The position numbers and the translations under genes are program-made. Below, piece by piece: positions 24,470-37,738 of a stretch of DNA of 64,000 nucleotides (positions are counted from its first letter, which is position 1; every line of letters begins with the position of its first letter). The notes beneath the pieces were generated by a model. The model made no database searches and was not told where the DNA came from. It saw only the letters and a list, made by a program, of their open reading frames with translations. This stretch comes from Bryum argenteum (Eukaryota > Streptophyta > Bryopsida > Bryales > Bryaceae): positions 4,041,601 through 4,105,600 of the forward strand of contig CM073322.1 in NCBI GenBank assembly GCA_037043015.1, written 5' to 3'.

Positions 24470-24800
24470 CCCTTAAACACCCAAGGTGACCCGAGGGGTC
24501 ACCTTCCAACAGAATCTTCTGTGTAGCTCTCACTGCACTCAACTTTTCACTTATATTTTGATGTCAAACTGGTCACCTTCTTGTGATGCATTCAAAAAGT
24601 GAAATTTTTCAATTCAAATCACAATTTGTATGAGTGATTTTGTGCTTTGAAAGGATTGTGGTAGCAAGGTTGGGGTTGTACATGACCTTGTAGGAGGTTG
24701 CAAGCTCATCATTGATTGGTGCATTCATGACGCCCAAGTCCAAAAGATGCTGTGATCCAATTTTGGGCTGCCCGTTTCACACCCCATGGGCGTTTAAGGG
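24470..24800. mobile_element. Short TTAA-flanked element, copy C (piggyBac-like MITE)
   Basis: TTAA at 24466-24469 and 24801-24804 flank a 331-base element. Its ends CCCTTAAACACCCA and TGGGCGTTTAAGGG pair with one mismatch. Just inside the left end is a small palindrome, AAGGTGACCC with GGGTCACCTT. The same element lies at 55239-55600 in the opposite orientation and is highly similar along its length. It has no coding capacity. Confidence 0.82.
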
Positions 24801-24804
24801 TTAA

Positions 24805-25675
24805 TACCTCTAAGGTAGTGACACCCATAACCGTCCTAGTAAGCAAATGTGGTTGGTTTCAACCACCAAGGAAGCTTGAAAAAAGTATCTACAGATTAGC
24901 AATTGAGAGTGAAAAATATTTACTTTGAGAGATGAGGTTTTGTAAATTTATAAGAATATTTCGGTACAAAATGAACATACTTATATGCTTGTTCATAGGT
25001 GGAGCTAAAAATGACCACCACTGAAGTGTTTGTTGTCATGTAGCGGCTTAAAACCAAGAAAGATAGTTCCTGTAAAAGTTAAATGGGGGATTGGAAAACA
25101 TCCCACCGTGGTTTTAAATCCCAAGCTGTGGATAAGCAAGAACTACCCGTAGAGAACTACTAGTTATTTCATTAAAACACTATGCACTTTACACCATGAC
25201 ATAAAACATCCATTTCCAACCAATCGGCAGTAAAGCACGCTTTAATGTACACCCATTACCGTCCCTTTTTCACAACAGTCATCTATGGGACTGAAAAGGT
25301 CACTGCTATAGGTACAATTATAGGTCACGCCAATGGGGAGAGGGATGCTTATGGGTGTCGCTACCTTATATCATTTATCATATTTGATTTGAAACTCATC
25401 ACAAAACCAGCCTTTCTTCACTAACTTATACCTAGGTGTACCATTAATCAATAAGGAGAGTGTTCTTCTTGAGAAGGAAAGTGAATGTGTTATGTCCAAT
25501 GTTTGATAGTTGCATCTCAAGAGTTCCATTACTCATCCAATGATGGAGGTAACCATTTTAAATTACATTGCTAAGAGCACTTTTGTATCTACATTATTGG
25601 AAATATGTGCACTTTCCACAAAGATATTTTCTAAGATTGACTGAATGAGACACTTGTGTAAATTAATCCAATTAA
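24805..25675. other. Intergenic DNA, no gene recognised
   Basis: No gene was found. The area is sandwiched between MITEs and has no clear repeat of its own. Confidence 0.5.
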
Positions 25676-26090
25676 GACTACAATTTTTGGGGGTTTGCAA
25701 CATTTTCTTCTCAAACGTTGCTCAAGTTTAGCAACGTTTTGGGACTTGCTTGAGCAACGTTCTCAAGAAAATAAGGAACCTTATCGGATCATCAAGCAAC
25801 ATTTGGGACTTGCTTGAGCAACGTTCTCAAGAAGTTAAGGAAAGTTATTGGATCATCAAGCAACGTTCTCAAGAAATTAAGGAACGTTATTGGATCATCA
25901 AGCAACGTTCTCAAGAAATTAAGGAACGTTATCGGATCATCAAGCAACGTTATTTATATTCTAATTGAAAAAAGTTGCTTATTTTCTTGAGACCGTTGCT
26001 CAAGCAAGTTCCAAAACATCGCTAGACTTTAGCAATGTTTATACAAAAGCAACATTACAGACGTTGCAAACCCCCCTCTCTCTAGTAGTG
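25676..26090. mobile_element. CACTA-like non-autonomous element with internal 42-base tandem repeat
   Basis: The left end GACTACAA (one change from CACTACAA) and the right end CTAGTAGTG are each flanked by TAA (25673-25675, 26091-26093), giving a 3-base duplication. Inside the ends, GGGGGTTTGCAAC pairs with GTTGCAAACCCCC. The centre (about 25,758-25,955) holds four to five copies of a 42-base unit built on AACGTTCTCAAGAAATTAAG. The unit is a multiple of three, so it reads through as repeats of KQRSQEIKERYWII. I regard that frame as incidental. Confidence 0.75.
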
Positions 26091-26883
26091 TAATAGCTTG
26101 TAGAAACCTTACATATTCTCACTAATACAACCAAGGGTTCAATTTTACAACTTCTTACTTCAAGAAAGCATAAGATTCATATCAATTTAAGATATTTCTA
26201 TGCTACACAATCAAGCTACCTTGATTGAACGACCAAATATACAACCTGTAATGTAAAGTTGAAATTTCTGGAAATCAACGACTTCTGTTCACCGAATTAG
26301 CCTTTACAAATAGGAGAAGTTTTTGAGGCACAATACGCAAGAGCTTTTGAGAAGGAAGATGGCATTGTACTCACATAGAAAACGAAGAAAAACCCATCAT
26401 CCAGTGGAATTAAGACTTTACAGGCAACTTAGATTACCTTTTTAATATTCAACCACTAACACAGAAGGAAAGGATCTGGACCAAATTAATGCACTTTATA
26501 TCACAACATACCCATGCTCATCACGCTTAACGGCATCGAGCAATTTTTCTATAAACGGCCTCATCCACCTTTTTCAAGTCATAGCAAGTCATAGCCTCCA
26601 TAAATTTTAATCCAGCTCAGCCCCCACTCTAAAAATAAAAATAAAATACTAGAAGAGGGGCTTGATCCATTTTAAGAGAAAAAGAATGATCACTCTATGA
26701 GGGAAGCTCAAAATCTACTCTTATACATTATTTGTTAGTTTTATTTTCCAGAATGAACGCTTAGCATCGTGTTGTTGTACAAGATATTCTATTCATTTTA
26801 TTGTTTCTCTCATCAAAATTTTATATGAAGATTGTACAGTACATAACATCTGTTGGAGACATTATAGAACAGTGTTGTTTTAA
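26091..26883. other. Intergenic DNA, nothing recognised
   Basis: AT-rich sequence without a gene or a defined repeat. Confidence 0.5.
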
Positions 26884-27118
26884 CCCTTAAACGTCATATG
26901 CTTTCCTGATACCACACCCAAAATCTCTTTTAAACTCCATTTTTAGCATTAATCCATTTTTAATTTGCTTGAGCTCTATTCTAAGAAAGTATAGATCTCT
27001 TTAAGGTGCTCAGTTTGGAATTCTAAAAATTCCATTTGGTATAATGGAGTGTAAGTTATGAGCAAGATTCTCTAAAAAAAAACACCCAACCCCTTGGGCT
27101 GGGTTTGACGTTTAAGGG
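26884..27118. mobile_element. Short TTAA-flanked element, copy E (piggyBac-like MITE)
   Basis: TTAA (26880-26883 and 27119-27122) brackets a 235-base element with perfect 13-base ends CCCTTAAACGTCA / TGACGTTTAAGGG. The ends belong to the same family as copies C and D, but the interior differs and is shorter, so it is a separate subfamily. Confidence 0.8.
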
Positions 27119-27122
27119 TTAA

Positions 27123-28654
27123 AAGATTATTATCACAGCTTTCACCAATTCAATAAATGGACAGGATAATCCCTGTTGAGGAGGGAGTTCTGAAAGTAGG
27201 GAGAGAGATACGAAAGTAATCGCTCCGATGAGGAGGGGGAGCTTGACAAAGATTTTAATAAGTAAACTTTTGTCAAAATTCAATGAATGTCATCCACAAT
27301 GGAAGATAAACTCATAATCACTAGTTGCGCAATCATACTCTACTATCTAGTGATCAAGAGAAATAATCTTTTCCTTTTGTAAATGAGAATTTCTACTGCA
27401 AGGGCTCACGGATGACTTTACCAACATGACTAATTCTGCTAAAATTGTAATAGTTTGATAGCTGTCAAAAATGTTAAACCTTCCATATTCATAAAGTTGT
27501 TTTGCATAAAATTTTGAAACATTTGTCGGAGGAAAGAATAGTTCTTGAGAGGTGGTATTCTGATTCATGAGCATAAACAAACAAACACTCTATTCACGCC
27601 AATGAATCTCAAAATAGGCTACGAATTCTTCTTCCTCTCAAGCGTGGTTCAAAAGCAACGCTCCCGAACTCCGTCCGTCAAGTGAGATTTTCTCGTCGCT
27701 TCGTTCATCGGAGGTCATGGCCGTCCAACGGACGCGTGCAGTCCGTCAGCGAAAGCAGAATTTGAACTCCCCCCGCGCTGGTTGGGGTGGTCTGCCCGAT
27801 CCGACCGACTGCTCCTGTAGAGCGGATCTCATGCCGGCAGGCAGCCTTTCTTCCCATTCAGCCTCCTTTCTCTGCCCTGAAACACTGGCAATCGCCCTTT
27901 TATCCTGCACAACAAGGTACGACAATGCACAGATTGCCCAATACAGACTGTTTATTCAATAGCTGCGCTTCTGTGAGCTTACCAGCCAGCGAAACTGCTG
28001 CTCTTTATTTTTGAATCCTGCCGTTGTCAGACCAACCAGCCCCCCACTCTTGCAACTTCCACACACATCTTAGTTTACCACTCATTAGTAATTTGGAGGA
28101 GATGCAAGTGCGAGCGATCTCATCCAGGTTGCTGTAAGAACGAGGGTGTGTCGGATAAATGGACTCGAGAGATGTGGCAGGAGCTCAGCTGTAAGAACTT
28201 GTTTAGTTTTACCAGGGGCATCGAAGATTGAGTTTTCTTTCGACCTTGGTATCTTTAGGAGGAGCCTCTCATGGAAACTTGCAAGGGGTTTTGGAACTGC
28301 AAACTTCTGGCGCCTTAGCTTATCATTCGAGGCCCTTTTCGGGAAGTTACATTTACCTTTGAGGGAGCTGATTCGGGGGACCGCTGTCTCACGCCTTAGA
28401 TTGTCAAGAAGTCCTTTATTTTCTTGAGAGATCGAAAATCGAGTGTTCTTCTCTGTGTTGCGGCCTCGGTGTCTTTGGAGCTTCGAAAAGAGGTAGAAAC
28501 TTGATGCGTTATGCGCACAACTGTCGCCTAGGCTCAGCAATTTAAGGTTTTCTTGGTGATATTTTCTGTATGGGCCAAGAAGAATCGGTAATTTTTTCGT
28601 AGAAGGAAATGTGGAGCTAAGAGTATTGGACAGACATCCGCGCACGCTGGAGGA
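27123..28654 (+). promoter_or_regulatory. 5' flank and probable leader of the kinesin gene
   Basis: GC content rises at about 27.65 kb and stays high to the ATG at 28655, as expected for promoter and 5' UTR. A 186-codon minus-strand frame (28085-28645) lies here, but it lacks family features and is probably a shadow. No definite TATA box or leader intron was assigned. Confidence 0.4.
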
Positions 28655-31600
28655 ATGGGGGATGTGCGGACGTCGTGGGGATGGGGACTACCATCGTACA
28701 GGGAGTACGAGACAGGGATTGAACCGAGTAGCAGGCACGAGGCAGTACCGGTATTTGTGCCACAGTCCCCCGCTTTGGCTGGTAGAATGCCGCAGTCGCT
28801 CGGAAGACGGCACTCATTGTCTGCCGTGCAGATGCCCGAACAGGCTCCGAAGCAGCAGAGGACCGTTCTGTCTCCTTTATTCGTCAGCAAGTTTTTGAAA
28901 GTGAAGGAGCGCCTCTCTGTGAGTCTTGAGTCGCACGCCTTTACATTCTCCATTCTCATCTTCACCAACTAGGAAGGCCCATCTTCTCTGAATGTTTTTC
29001 GTTGCATAGTTTTTTTTCGTTCTCCTTTCCAGCTGGTGGCACCTTATGTCGGTAACGGCAAGAGTTGGTCACCTTTTAAAACTTGCAAAATCCTGCATTG
29101 TCGTACCATCGTGCGTAGTGGTTCTTATGGAATCCTTAACATTTCCTGTATCTCCAACATCCATAAATGCCCTCTTCTCTGGGAATCAAGTACTTGTTTC
29201 TCTAGTACCATGACTTTTAGTTGAGGAATTGCAACATTCCGGATTCGGACTTGCGTGAGACGGTGATGATATTGCTTAATAGTGCGATGAAGACCTAATT
29301 GTCAGTTGCTATCCAATTGGCACGCATTGATTTTTACTTGTATTTTTGGATGTTCCAATACTGCAATCCTCTCTCATTGTCATAATTCTGAAACTGTTGC
29401 GCAGAGTGCACGGGAAGACTGCTTAGAGCTTCGTCAAGAAGCCAGCGATTTACAGGAATATTCAAATGCAAAAATTGAACGGGTGACTCGATATTTGGGA
29501 GTTCTTGCTGAGAAAGCTCACCGGTTAGGTGACTATCTTCTGCCTTTTGTCTTCTGCCTCATATACTAATTCAAAGCACGATCCTGCCCTTGATCATATG
29601 CACACGCCTCGTTAGCAAATGAATTAGTAATGTGGAGTAATCTCCAAGTAGGCATTTTCCAGTTGGTGCCACAAGTGCTCCCTCAGTATCGCAGTGTGAC
29701 AGGCAGTTGACTGCTGCCAATTTAAAGCTGGGATTCTGCGATCTAGTGGTTCTAAAAAGATTTCTACAATCTCTGTGGAGAGGTTGGTTTCCCAATCTTG
29801 GTACTACTTCCGTGAGTTCTGACATATTTCCTCGTTACGATTGGGCACCTTCTGCAGATGAAGTAGCTTTGGAATCAGAGTCTCGAACAATCCCGCTGAA
29901 GAACGAAAATAAGAGGCTGTTTAATGAACTGGTCACAGTTAAAGGTATTTATGCTTTCTAGTCTGAATGAGTGTTTCTCATGCTAAATGTATGACTTGAT
30001 GGACTACCGTATCACGTTCCTGCAGTTGGAAACTGTTTGCTTGACGTGAGGATATGTTAGTGAGCAGATGGTGCAACTCGTGAGTTGCAAATTCTTAAAG
30101 CTGTTGCTGAGTGCAGGAAACGTTAGAGTTTATTGTCGAGCAAGACCACAGTTCGAGGACGAAGGCCCCAGTTCTACATCTTATCCTGATGATTTCACGA
30201 TTCGTCTCAATCCTAATGCTACAGCCTCTCCAAAGAAAGACTACGAGTTGGACCGCATTTATGGGCCACATATCTCTCAAGGTTTGCTCTCGCATTTTTG
30301 CCTACTCACTGTGATCATTCTGTTTTGGAGTATAGTATAAGTCGAGGTAGTAAGTAACTGCTATTTTCTGATGAGGTTTTGAACATGTTGTCATTTTCTA
30401 AGGTGTTGTAGCTCCAAAGATTAACAGGTGTGTCGTTCTTGCAGGCGATATCTTCCAAGATCTCCAGCCTCTTGTACAGTCTGCGCTATATGGTTATAAT
30501 GTGTCCATCTTTGCTTATGGCCAAACAGGATCAGGAAAAACATACACTATGGTAAGTGTATTTTGCACCAGTTGTCGGTTGATCAAAACCATTGATGAAT
30601 GGTTTATCATGTGATATTTTACAGCTCTTTGTAGGTTATGTAGATTGTCCTCCTGATGCACGTGCATTTGACCGTATCGTACTCCTCAACTTTCTGTGTC
30701 ACGTGATTAAGAAGTTTTTGGCACGAGGGAATGCACTCACGTAATACCTCTCTCAACAATTATGGCTTGCACCTATCATATGAATTTTTGGTGAACGCTG
30801 AATGCAACATGCACAATTGCTCACGTGAGTTGACTACAGGAAGGGCCAAGTCATGATCGGGGTTTGTATTATCGAGCAACAGAAGAACTCTTTGATCTAG
30901 TTAACTCGGAGGCAACGCCAACTTCTGAGACGTCATTCTTTGTCACGATGTTTGAGCTTTACAATAATCAGGTAGGATAGTTGGTCCTAATAGCGCGCAA
31001 CTGCTGAGAGCTCTTTTGGACGATGATGATTTTCTAGCATACAAGAGCTTGAAAGGTAGCCCTCTCCAAGCTTGATGCTTTCGAACATTGAAAACTCCTT
31101 TGTTTTGCCTCTGGCAGGTCCGGGATCTCTTGAGAGCCTCCGACAACAGGGGCGCCTCAACTGTCATGTTTGGAGAACCAGGGCATGAAGTGGAGCTGGT
31201 GGATGAGTCTATAGATAGTCCGTCTGGATTTATCCGAGTTTTTAAGTTTGGCAGCCAAATGCGAGCAAATGTCGATGGAGCGAAGTCTGATCGCAACGAC
31301 CGCTCTCACCTGTATGTTGCATATGACTTCGACGTTGCTTGGGCTTATTCGTTTCCTGTTCATACTCCGTTCTTTGCTGTATCTGCAAAAGCAATCATTT
31401 CCATGTCGCTTCTTTGTTTTAGAGAGCTCTGCGTGGGCTTTGATGTATTACCTCTTGTAAGAACCTTCTTAGTCCTGATGGGTTGGATGCCTGTGCTGAA
31501 AGCTTCAATCTTAAAGGGTGCTGACATCTGAAGTGGGCTGACCAGGGTAGTGACAATTCATATTCAAACCTTGGATTCTCTAACTGGAGAACAGCAGTAC

Positions 31601-34600
31601 AGTAAGCTATCAATGGTGGATTTGGCTGGTAGTGAGCGCCTCAGCAAGCCAGAAGCCAATGGAGATCGCTTGACAGAGTCATTGCATACAAGCAAGTCCC
31701 TATCTGCGTAAGTTGCCAACTACTACACTAACTTTGATCCTTTATAACACGTCTTTTCATTTCGTCCGGTGCTTTATTCTCAGTGGAGTCTACAGCGTCT
31801 GACTAATTCTTTCTTTCCCAGCAATCTCTGAATCTATTGTTGCTTATGATTCTATTTTATTCATTACTCAAACATGTAGTCGAACCAGATTCATGCTTTT
31901 ATCACGCAATATAAGGCTTAGGATGTCGAACATATTTGGTGAGGTGTGAAAATCGCATGTTTGTGGAGAGGAGCTTACTACATCCAGCTGCTGATACGAA
32001 CTACTGTGCAGTCTTGGTGATGTTTTTTCAGCTCTTAGCGCGAAGAAAGACTACATTCCTTATGATCATTCGATGCTGACATATCTTCTTGCTGATTCGT
32101 TCGGTAAGTTGACATTTCTTGGAATGTCGCATTATGAAGCATGTCTTCTTCTCTGATGGTCTATCCATGTCTTTGGTGATGGATCTTGGAAGTTCTATTT
32201 TATAACGTGCTCAAACCTGTGCCGTAAGTGGCTGAAGATATATTGACCTCAAAGTCCCCTTTAGTACTTGTTCAATCCTGTATTTCAAGAACTAGTGGTG
32301 TTCTCCTCACAGCTTAACACCGTGAGTTTTTTTACAGGAGGGGACTCTAAAGCAATCCTTTTAGTGAATGTTAGTCCCAGCCTTGAAGATGTACAAGAAA
32401 CTATTGCGACTTTAGATTTTGCGTCCCGAGCTCGGAACGTGGAAATTAGTCTTGGGAATCAAGACACAATCAAGAAGTGGAGAGATCTGGTAAACTATCC
32501 TTTATAGTTCTCTATCCTGGACACACATTCATTCATGAAACTTATATTCATCGTGAGTGACATATCGTCATGAAAGTGATTATTACGACCAGGAGGCTTT
32601 GTCGATGGTCTTGAGGATCTTCTTCTAGTAATAGCCGTCAGAGAAACTACTCTTCCCAGTGCCTATGGTTTAAATCTTTTGCATTATGATCCCTGGAATT
32701 GATCGATATGGTACTACTGAAGGTTCCACAAGGTTTTTATGCTACTTGTATGGATAACAGGCGAATGAAGCGCGTAGGGAATTATATGAGAAGGAGAAGG
32801 AGGCAACAGAGGCTCAAGGTGAAGTGATGCAATTAAAGCGTGACTTAAAACATGCAGATGATCAATGCCTGCTCCTATTTAGTGAGGTTCAGAAAGCATG
32901 GAAGTTGGCAAGCTCTTTACAAGTTGAGCTCACCAACCATGAAACATATATTGACAAGCTTCAGGTACCCAGCTTTGGCGGTTGTGTGCAATTATCTTCC
33001 ATTGATGAGTTCGATCTCCTGTGTTCTCAACTGGCTTTATCACGTAATGGCAGGTGGAGAACAGTAGACTAAATGACCAGAAAATCAGAGACAAAGATCA
33101 GTATGCAAGCTTGAAGACGCAATTAACAGTGTTCACAGCGAGAGAGGACCAGTATCAGTCTCAACTGAATGAGCGCGGAGCAAGGATAGATGCTCTTGAA
33201 GTGAGTCATACTGCAGAATCATGCTTCTCAGCGTCTGCTTTAAAACAATGTTGCCTGAGATAAATTGGATCAACCCAGTTTTAAATCATCCCATTCATTG
33301 GGTAGCCTTTTGATATGCCTAGGTATCAACTTTGACCAGCTTTTGAGGAGCCTCATCAGTGTAGCTGAGCGTTGTGTTGCACGTCGAATAGACTGTGATA
33401 TAGTTCAATATATGTGACCACAGGCTTTGTTCTGACATTGCCACGCTTGCAGGTTAGGGTGCAGGTGTTAGAGCAGCAACTATATGAAGCCAGAATGGTT
33501 GCAGCAAGACCTTCGCCTGTTAGGCATGACAATTCAGTAGAGCTTCAGAGCCTGCGCGAAGAAAATGAAAATGCTTTGAGCATGAATCAAAAACTTGAAG
33601 AGGAGCTACTGAAACGAGATGAGCTTATTGAGGTTTGATTGCTGAACCCCATCACGTACAATTTACATTTGTGGAAGGAAATGCGTGTGTAATTTTCGCG
33701 TCAATGTACTTGATTGCTGAGCAAGAATCTTAAACCCTCTAACAGACTTCTTTCCAACCTGTCAATCAGAGGTTGCATCAAGAGAATGAGAAGCTCTTTG
33801 AGCGACTTACTAATAGGAATACGGGACTGGCCTCACCACGAATGTCAGCCTCTCCGAAGGTGCCAAACTAACTCATATATTGAGCTTTGCTTGCGTACAA
33901 TACATTTTTGATGATACATATTATGGTCGAGTCAGTTTCATTAAATATTCCAGTATCATCCTGTCTGAGGAAGATGTTACCTGCCATTTGGCTATTATAT
34001 CTTGGTCGTACAGTTTCTTAAGTTTTCAGAAATTTGAGGTATTCTTGTGGTGGACGTCAGACTGATAAAGTTCGGGCTTTTCAATTTAGATTCCACAGCC
34101 GTCCTTGGAGTTAAGGCCAATGGAGGATCTTAACCTGAACGGCGGCTCTGTCAGGTTTGTGAATTAACTTCAGGCGTTATATGCAACTCACAGTCGCTTT
34201 CAGGTAATTTCAGGTATTACAATTTCCTTATCTACTTGAACTAACCTTGATGATGTTTTTGTTCTTTGGTTCATGGTAGTGGCGATCCCGTGCCAGCTTC
34301 GTCGGACATGCGGTCGTCCAGTAGCGCAAGACCTTCTTCAGCTGCTCCGCTATCCCCTCCTAGAGGTGGAGGAGCATTGCCGAAATTTGAATTGGGGGAG
34401 CAAGTGAAGACAACACCAGCAGGGGAGTATCTGACAGCTGCTCTCATGGACTTCAATCCTGATCAGTATGAGAGCGATGCTGCCATAGCTGATGGCGCGA
34501 ACAAGCTTCTGATGCTGGTAATACTTTCTTAGCAATAATGTGGTTGACGCTGAAAGCATCAAACTACCTTGCTGACTCGGTGTCCGGTTCTTAGATAACA

Positions 34601-37600
34601 CACTTGTAGTCCGGAGTTTCCATTGCTGATTCCTACCATCTTGGGCCTATATCGTGCATCTTCATAAGCTCCGTTTGTGTTCTCAAATTCTTCCCTTCTC
34701 AGTACCTAAGCATTCTGTCATTTCATTGAATATGGGACCGAGGAAATGTTGTCTCGTGGTTTGCAGGTTTTGGCAGCTGTAGTCAAGGCCGGAGCATCTC
34801 GTGAGCATGAAATACTGGCAGAAATTCAAGCAGCCGTGTTCACCTTCATACGCAGAGCTGAGAATCGAACAGCAATGGACACTATGCTTGTTTCACGTGT
34901 GCGAATTCTTTACATTCGCTCACTGCTATCCAAGGCACCAGAACTCCAATCATTGAAGGTAAGAGTCCAGATTGTGTAATCCCCTCCACAGTTGCACGAT
35001 CATCTCAAATTCTGCGCTGCTCGTTGGAAATTGATTCTGAATGCACACTGAATTCTGCAATATAATTAGAGTTTCATCTTGAACGGCGATGTTGCATGAA
35101 TACACCAACGATGCACCATTCACATTCTTCCACTATTGTGCCCATTTTAAGGTTGATTTGGATGTGTTCTGTGATTATTGCAGGTGCCGCCTGTGGAACG
35201 GTTCCTAGAGAAGGCATCTGCTAGTGGGCGTAGCAGCCGAAACTCAAGTCTTGGAAGCAGTCCACAGCGATCTCCTGGTCGTCGGAACAGTGGAGATGAT
35301 TTTAAGCAGGGCTTCAGAGTTAGTTTAAGACACGGAAAACGTTCCAAGTTTTCTTCCATCTTCTTTAAGTTAAGGGGAAATGACCAGGTTTGAAACTGAC
35401 TTTTTCTTAATCAACACTACGTTTTTCAATGGATCGAACATCTTATGCCGTGAAGTATGGTATCGAACTTACCTCATTTCATCCATCGAGACTACTGTGT
35501 AGATATATCACATCAGCGCAATCAGCTGATAATTACTCCACTGATCCATGCTCACTGTAGATGACACTAAGTAATTCGATTGGCATTGTAGGAAAGTGGC
35601 CGACAACATGTCTCGGACGACAAGTTGAAAGAAACAACAGAAGATGCGCGCGATTTTGCAATTGGAAATAAGTCACTTGCCTCACTATTTGTGCACACCC
35701 CAGCAGGTAAGCCATTATTTTTACCTATGAATGCCTTGCTCTGTACTTTGAAAGGCTGTAAAGACTGAAGGTGAAAGACTTTGAGCAATTCATTAGTTTA
35801 GTTGTAGCCAATGTTACTCGAATTCCATGCTCCAGGATCACAGCAACTTAAACAAGTAGGCTCGGGCTATTTTACGAACTAATTCTGTTTTCTTCAGGGG
35901 AGCTGCGGCGTCAGATTCGAGGGTGGCTTGCTGAGAATTTCGACTTCTTGTCCCTGACTGGTGGAGAAACGATAGGTGGGGTATCAAGTCACTTGGAGCT
36001 TCTCTCGACAGCCATTTTAGATGGCTGGATGTCCGGTCTTGGGGTGCCCTTGCTGCCAAGTACTGATGCCTTGGGGCAGCTACTGTCTGATTACTCGAAG
36101 ATGGTCTTCCTTCGCCAGCTCCAACACTTGAAGGTGTTTGACAATCCTTAATTATCATATAAACTAGTTATAACCAATCCTCTGACGGTTCACTTTGTGG
36201 CAAATTTTAATTTTAATTTTAATTTTAATTTCAGCAGTTGCTTGATACCTTTCAGGCATGCAGTGTTTGCACACCATTCCCTATAGTGATTTGATTACAG
36301 TTGATTACTTGATTACTTGATTACAGTTGTAGTGGATCAACTAGACACCTAAGATGTGGTCGTGGATGTTTCAGGATGTAGCAGCTACTTTGGCAACCGA
36401 GGAAGCTGAGGATACGGATCAAGTTACCAAGCTACGGTCAGCATTGGAATCTGTTGAGCACAAGCGTCGCAAGGTTAGTTGCTAACAGCCTCTTGTAAAC
36501 CGTGTCATACAGGCTCTCTCTGTTAATTGCCCGCTCCCTGTTATGCCAGACGCAGATTGCAATTAAGCTACACTCTGGTCTCAGATCATTGAACTGCTCT
36601 ATCAGGACCCTATTGACTTTCTAGCGTTCGAGAGTTGGAAGACTCAGGCTTCTTACATGTTGAGCGTTTGATTGCCAGGTCTTAATGCAGATGCAAAACA
36701 ATATTGCTCTTCTGACAACAGAGGATGGTGCCTCACCAATTCGATACCCATCTACGGACACAGAAGATGCTCGCGTCACGTCCCTTCTCTCCCTTGAGGG
36801 TATTTTGAAGCAGTGTGAGGTACACTCCTGTTCCACTTCTATTTAGTTTCCTTAGTATGGTGCTGCTCAATGATCCAATTGTTTCTATCTGTAATGATCT
36901 GATAGGCAACGATTGGTTTCTTACTGTTCAGGAAATATGCAAAGATACTCCTGAAGGAGGAATTACTGCAAGTAAAAAGCTGAGTCATTTCAGGCGTCTT
37001 GATGCTCTCGAGGAACATATAAGCTCACTCATCCTCATCGACCGACCCTGTGCTAAAAAAAGTCTATCTGATACGAGAAAACATCTTGAAGTAAGTCATG
37101 TACCACCTATTACAAGAATCTTCATATTTACAATTCAGGAAACAGTTCAAAATAGGCTAGAAATTGTGAAGTATTATGAATTCGATGACTCACCTTGTTT
37201 GCATGTAGAACTACTGCATTGTATATTTTAGTTCTGATATCATATATTCTTTCATTGTCTGCAGTCTCTGCAAGAACACCAGGAAGCCACTCGAGAAGTC
37301 CGACACACAAGATCTCGCAGTCTAGACACATCAACTGATTCAGCCCAGTGGGACGTCGGAATGAGCAGTGGAGTCGAAAGTGAGATCATTCAATGGAGCG
37401 TGTTGCAGTTCAACAATGGATCCGCGACCCCATTTGTGATAAAGTGCGGAGCAACATCGAATCAAGAGCTTGTTGTGAAGGCGCAAGCAAAAATGCAAGA
37501 TAAGAATGGGAAAGAGATTGTTGCAGTTGTACCGGTGCCTTCTGCTTTAGTTGGTCTATCGGTAGAGGAAATCCGGCAGGCCATATCAATTCTTCCTGAA

Positions 37601-37738
37601 TCATTCTGCCAACTGGCTATGGCGAAGACTGCCGATGGCACAAGGGCTCGCTATACAAGGCTATACAAGACATTAGCCATTAGAGTTCCACTATTGAAGC
37701 ATATTGTCGAGGAGCTCGAGGAATCTGCATCGAAGTGA
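28655..37738 (+). CDS. KAC: Kinesin-14 of the KAC type (chloroplast actin-based movement)
   Basis: Model of 1,340 aa in 24 exons: 28655-28918, 29405-29528, 29858-29944, 30117-30281, 30445-30551, 30840-30971, 31118-31311, 31546-31707, 32012-32103, 32338-32489, 32761-32964, 33054-33200, 33453-33632, 33770-33859, 34090-34154, 34280-34517, 34767-34958, 35184-35387, 35592-35706, 35898-36133, 36375-36473, 36679-36819, 36932-37090, 37265-37738. All are GT-AG and in phase. The order fits Arabidopsis KAC1/KAC2 (about 1,270 aa): neck coil [20 protein letters not shown] before the motor, P-loop [11 protein letters not shown] (about 239-249), a weak switch I (RNDRSH), switch II DLAGSE (383-388), [11 protein letters not shown] ending the motor, coiled coil to about 720, then the plant-only tail with [33 protein letters not shown] and [17 protein letters not shown]. 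In the family, KAC proteins anchor chloroplasts through short actin filaments rather than acting as strong microtubule motors. Confidence 0.96.

Noticed and set aside
25750-25960. CRISPR-like array
   Set aside because: Repeats are contiguous with no unique spacers, and the window is plainly eukaryotic.
25750-25968. 72-codon frame of repeated KQRSQEIKERYWII as a real protein
   Set aside because: It lies entirely inside a CACTA-like MITE and is explained by a 42-base tandem repeat whose length happens to divide by three.
27717-28014. Plus-strand frames before the kinesin gene
   Set aside because: They do not lead in frame into exon 1 of KAC and look like products of the GC-rich leader.
28085-28645. 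186-codon minus-strand frame opposite the kinesin 5' region
   Set aside because: It lies in GC-rich leader/promoter DNA, shows no domain, and overlaps plus-strand frames of similar quality, so it is best read as a shadow.
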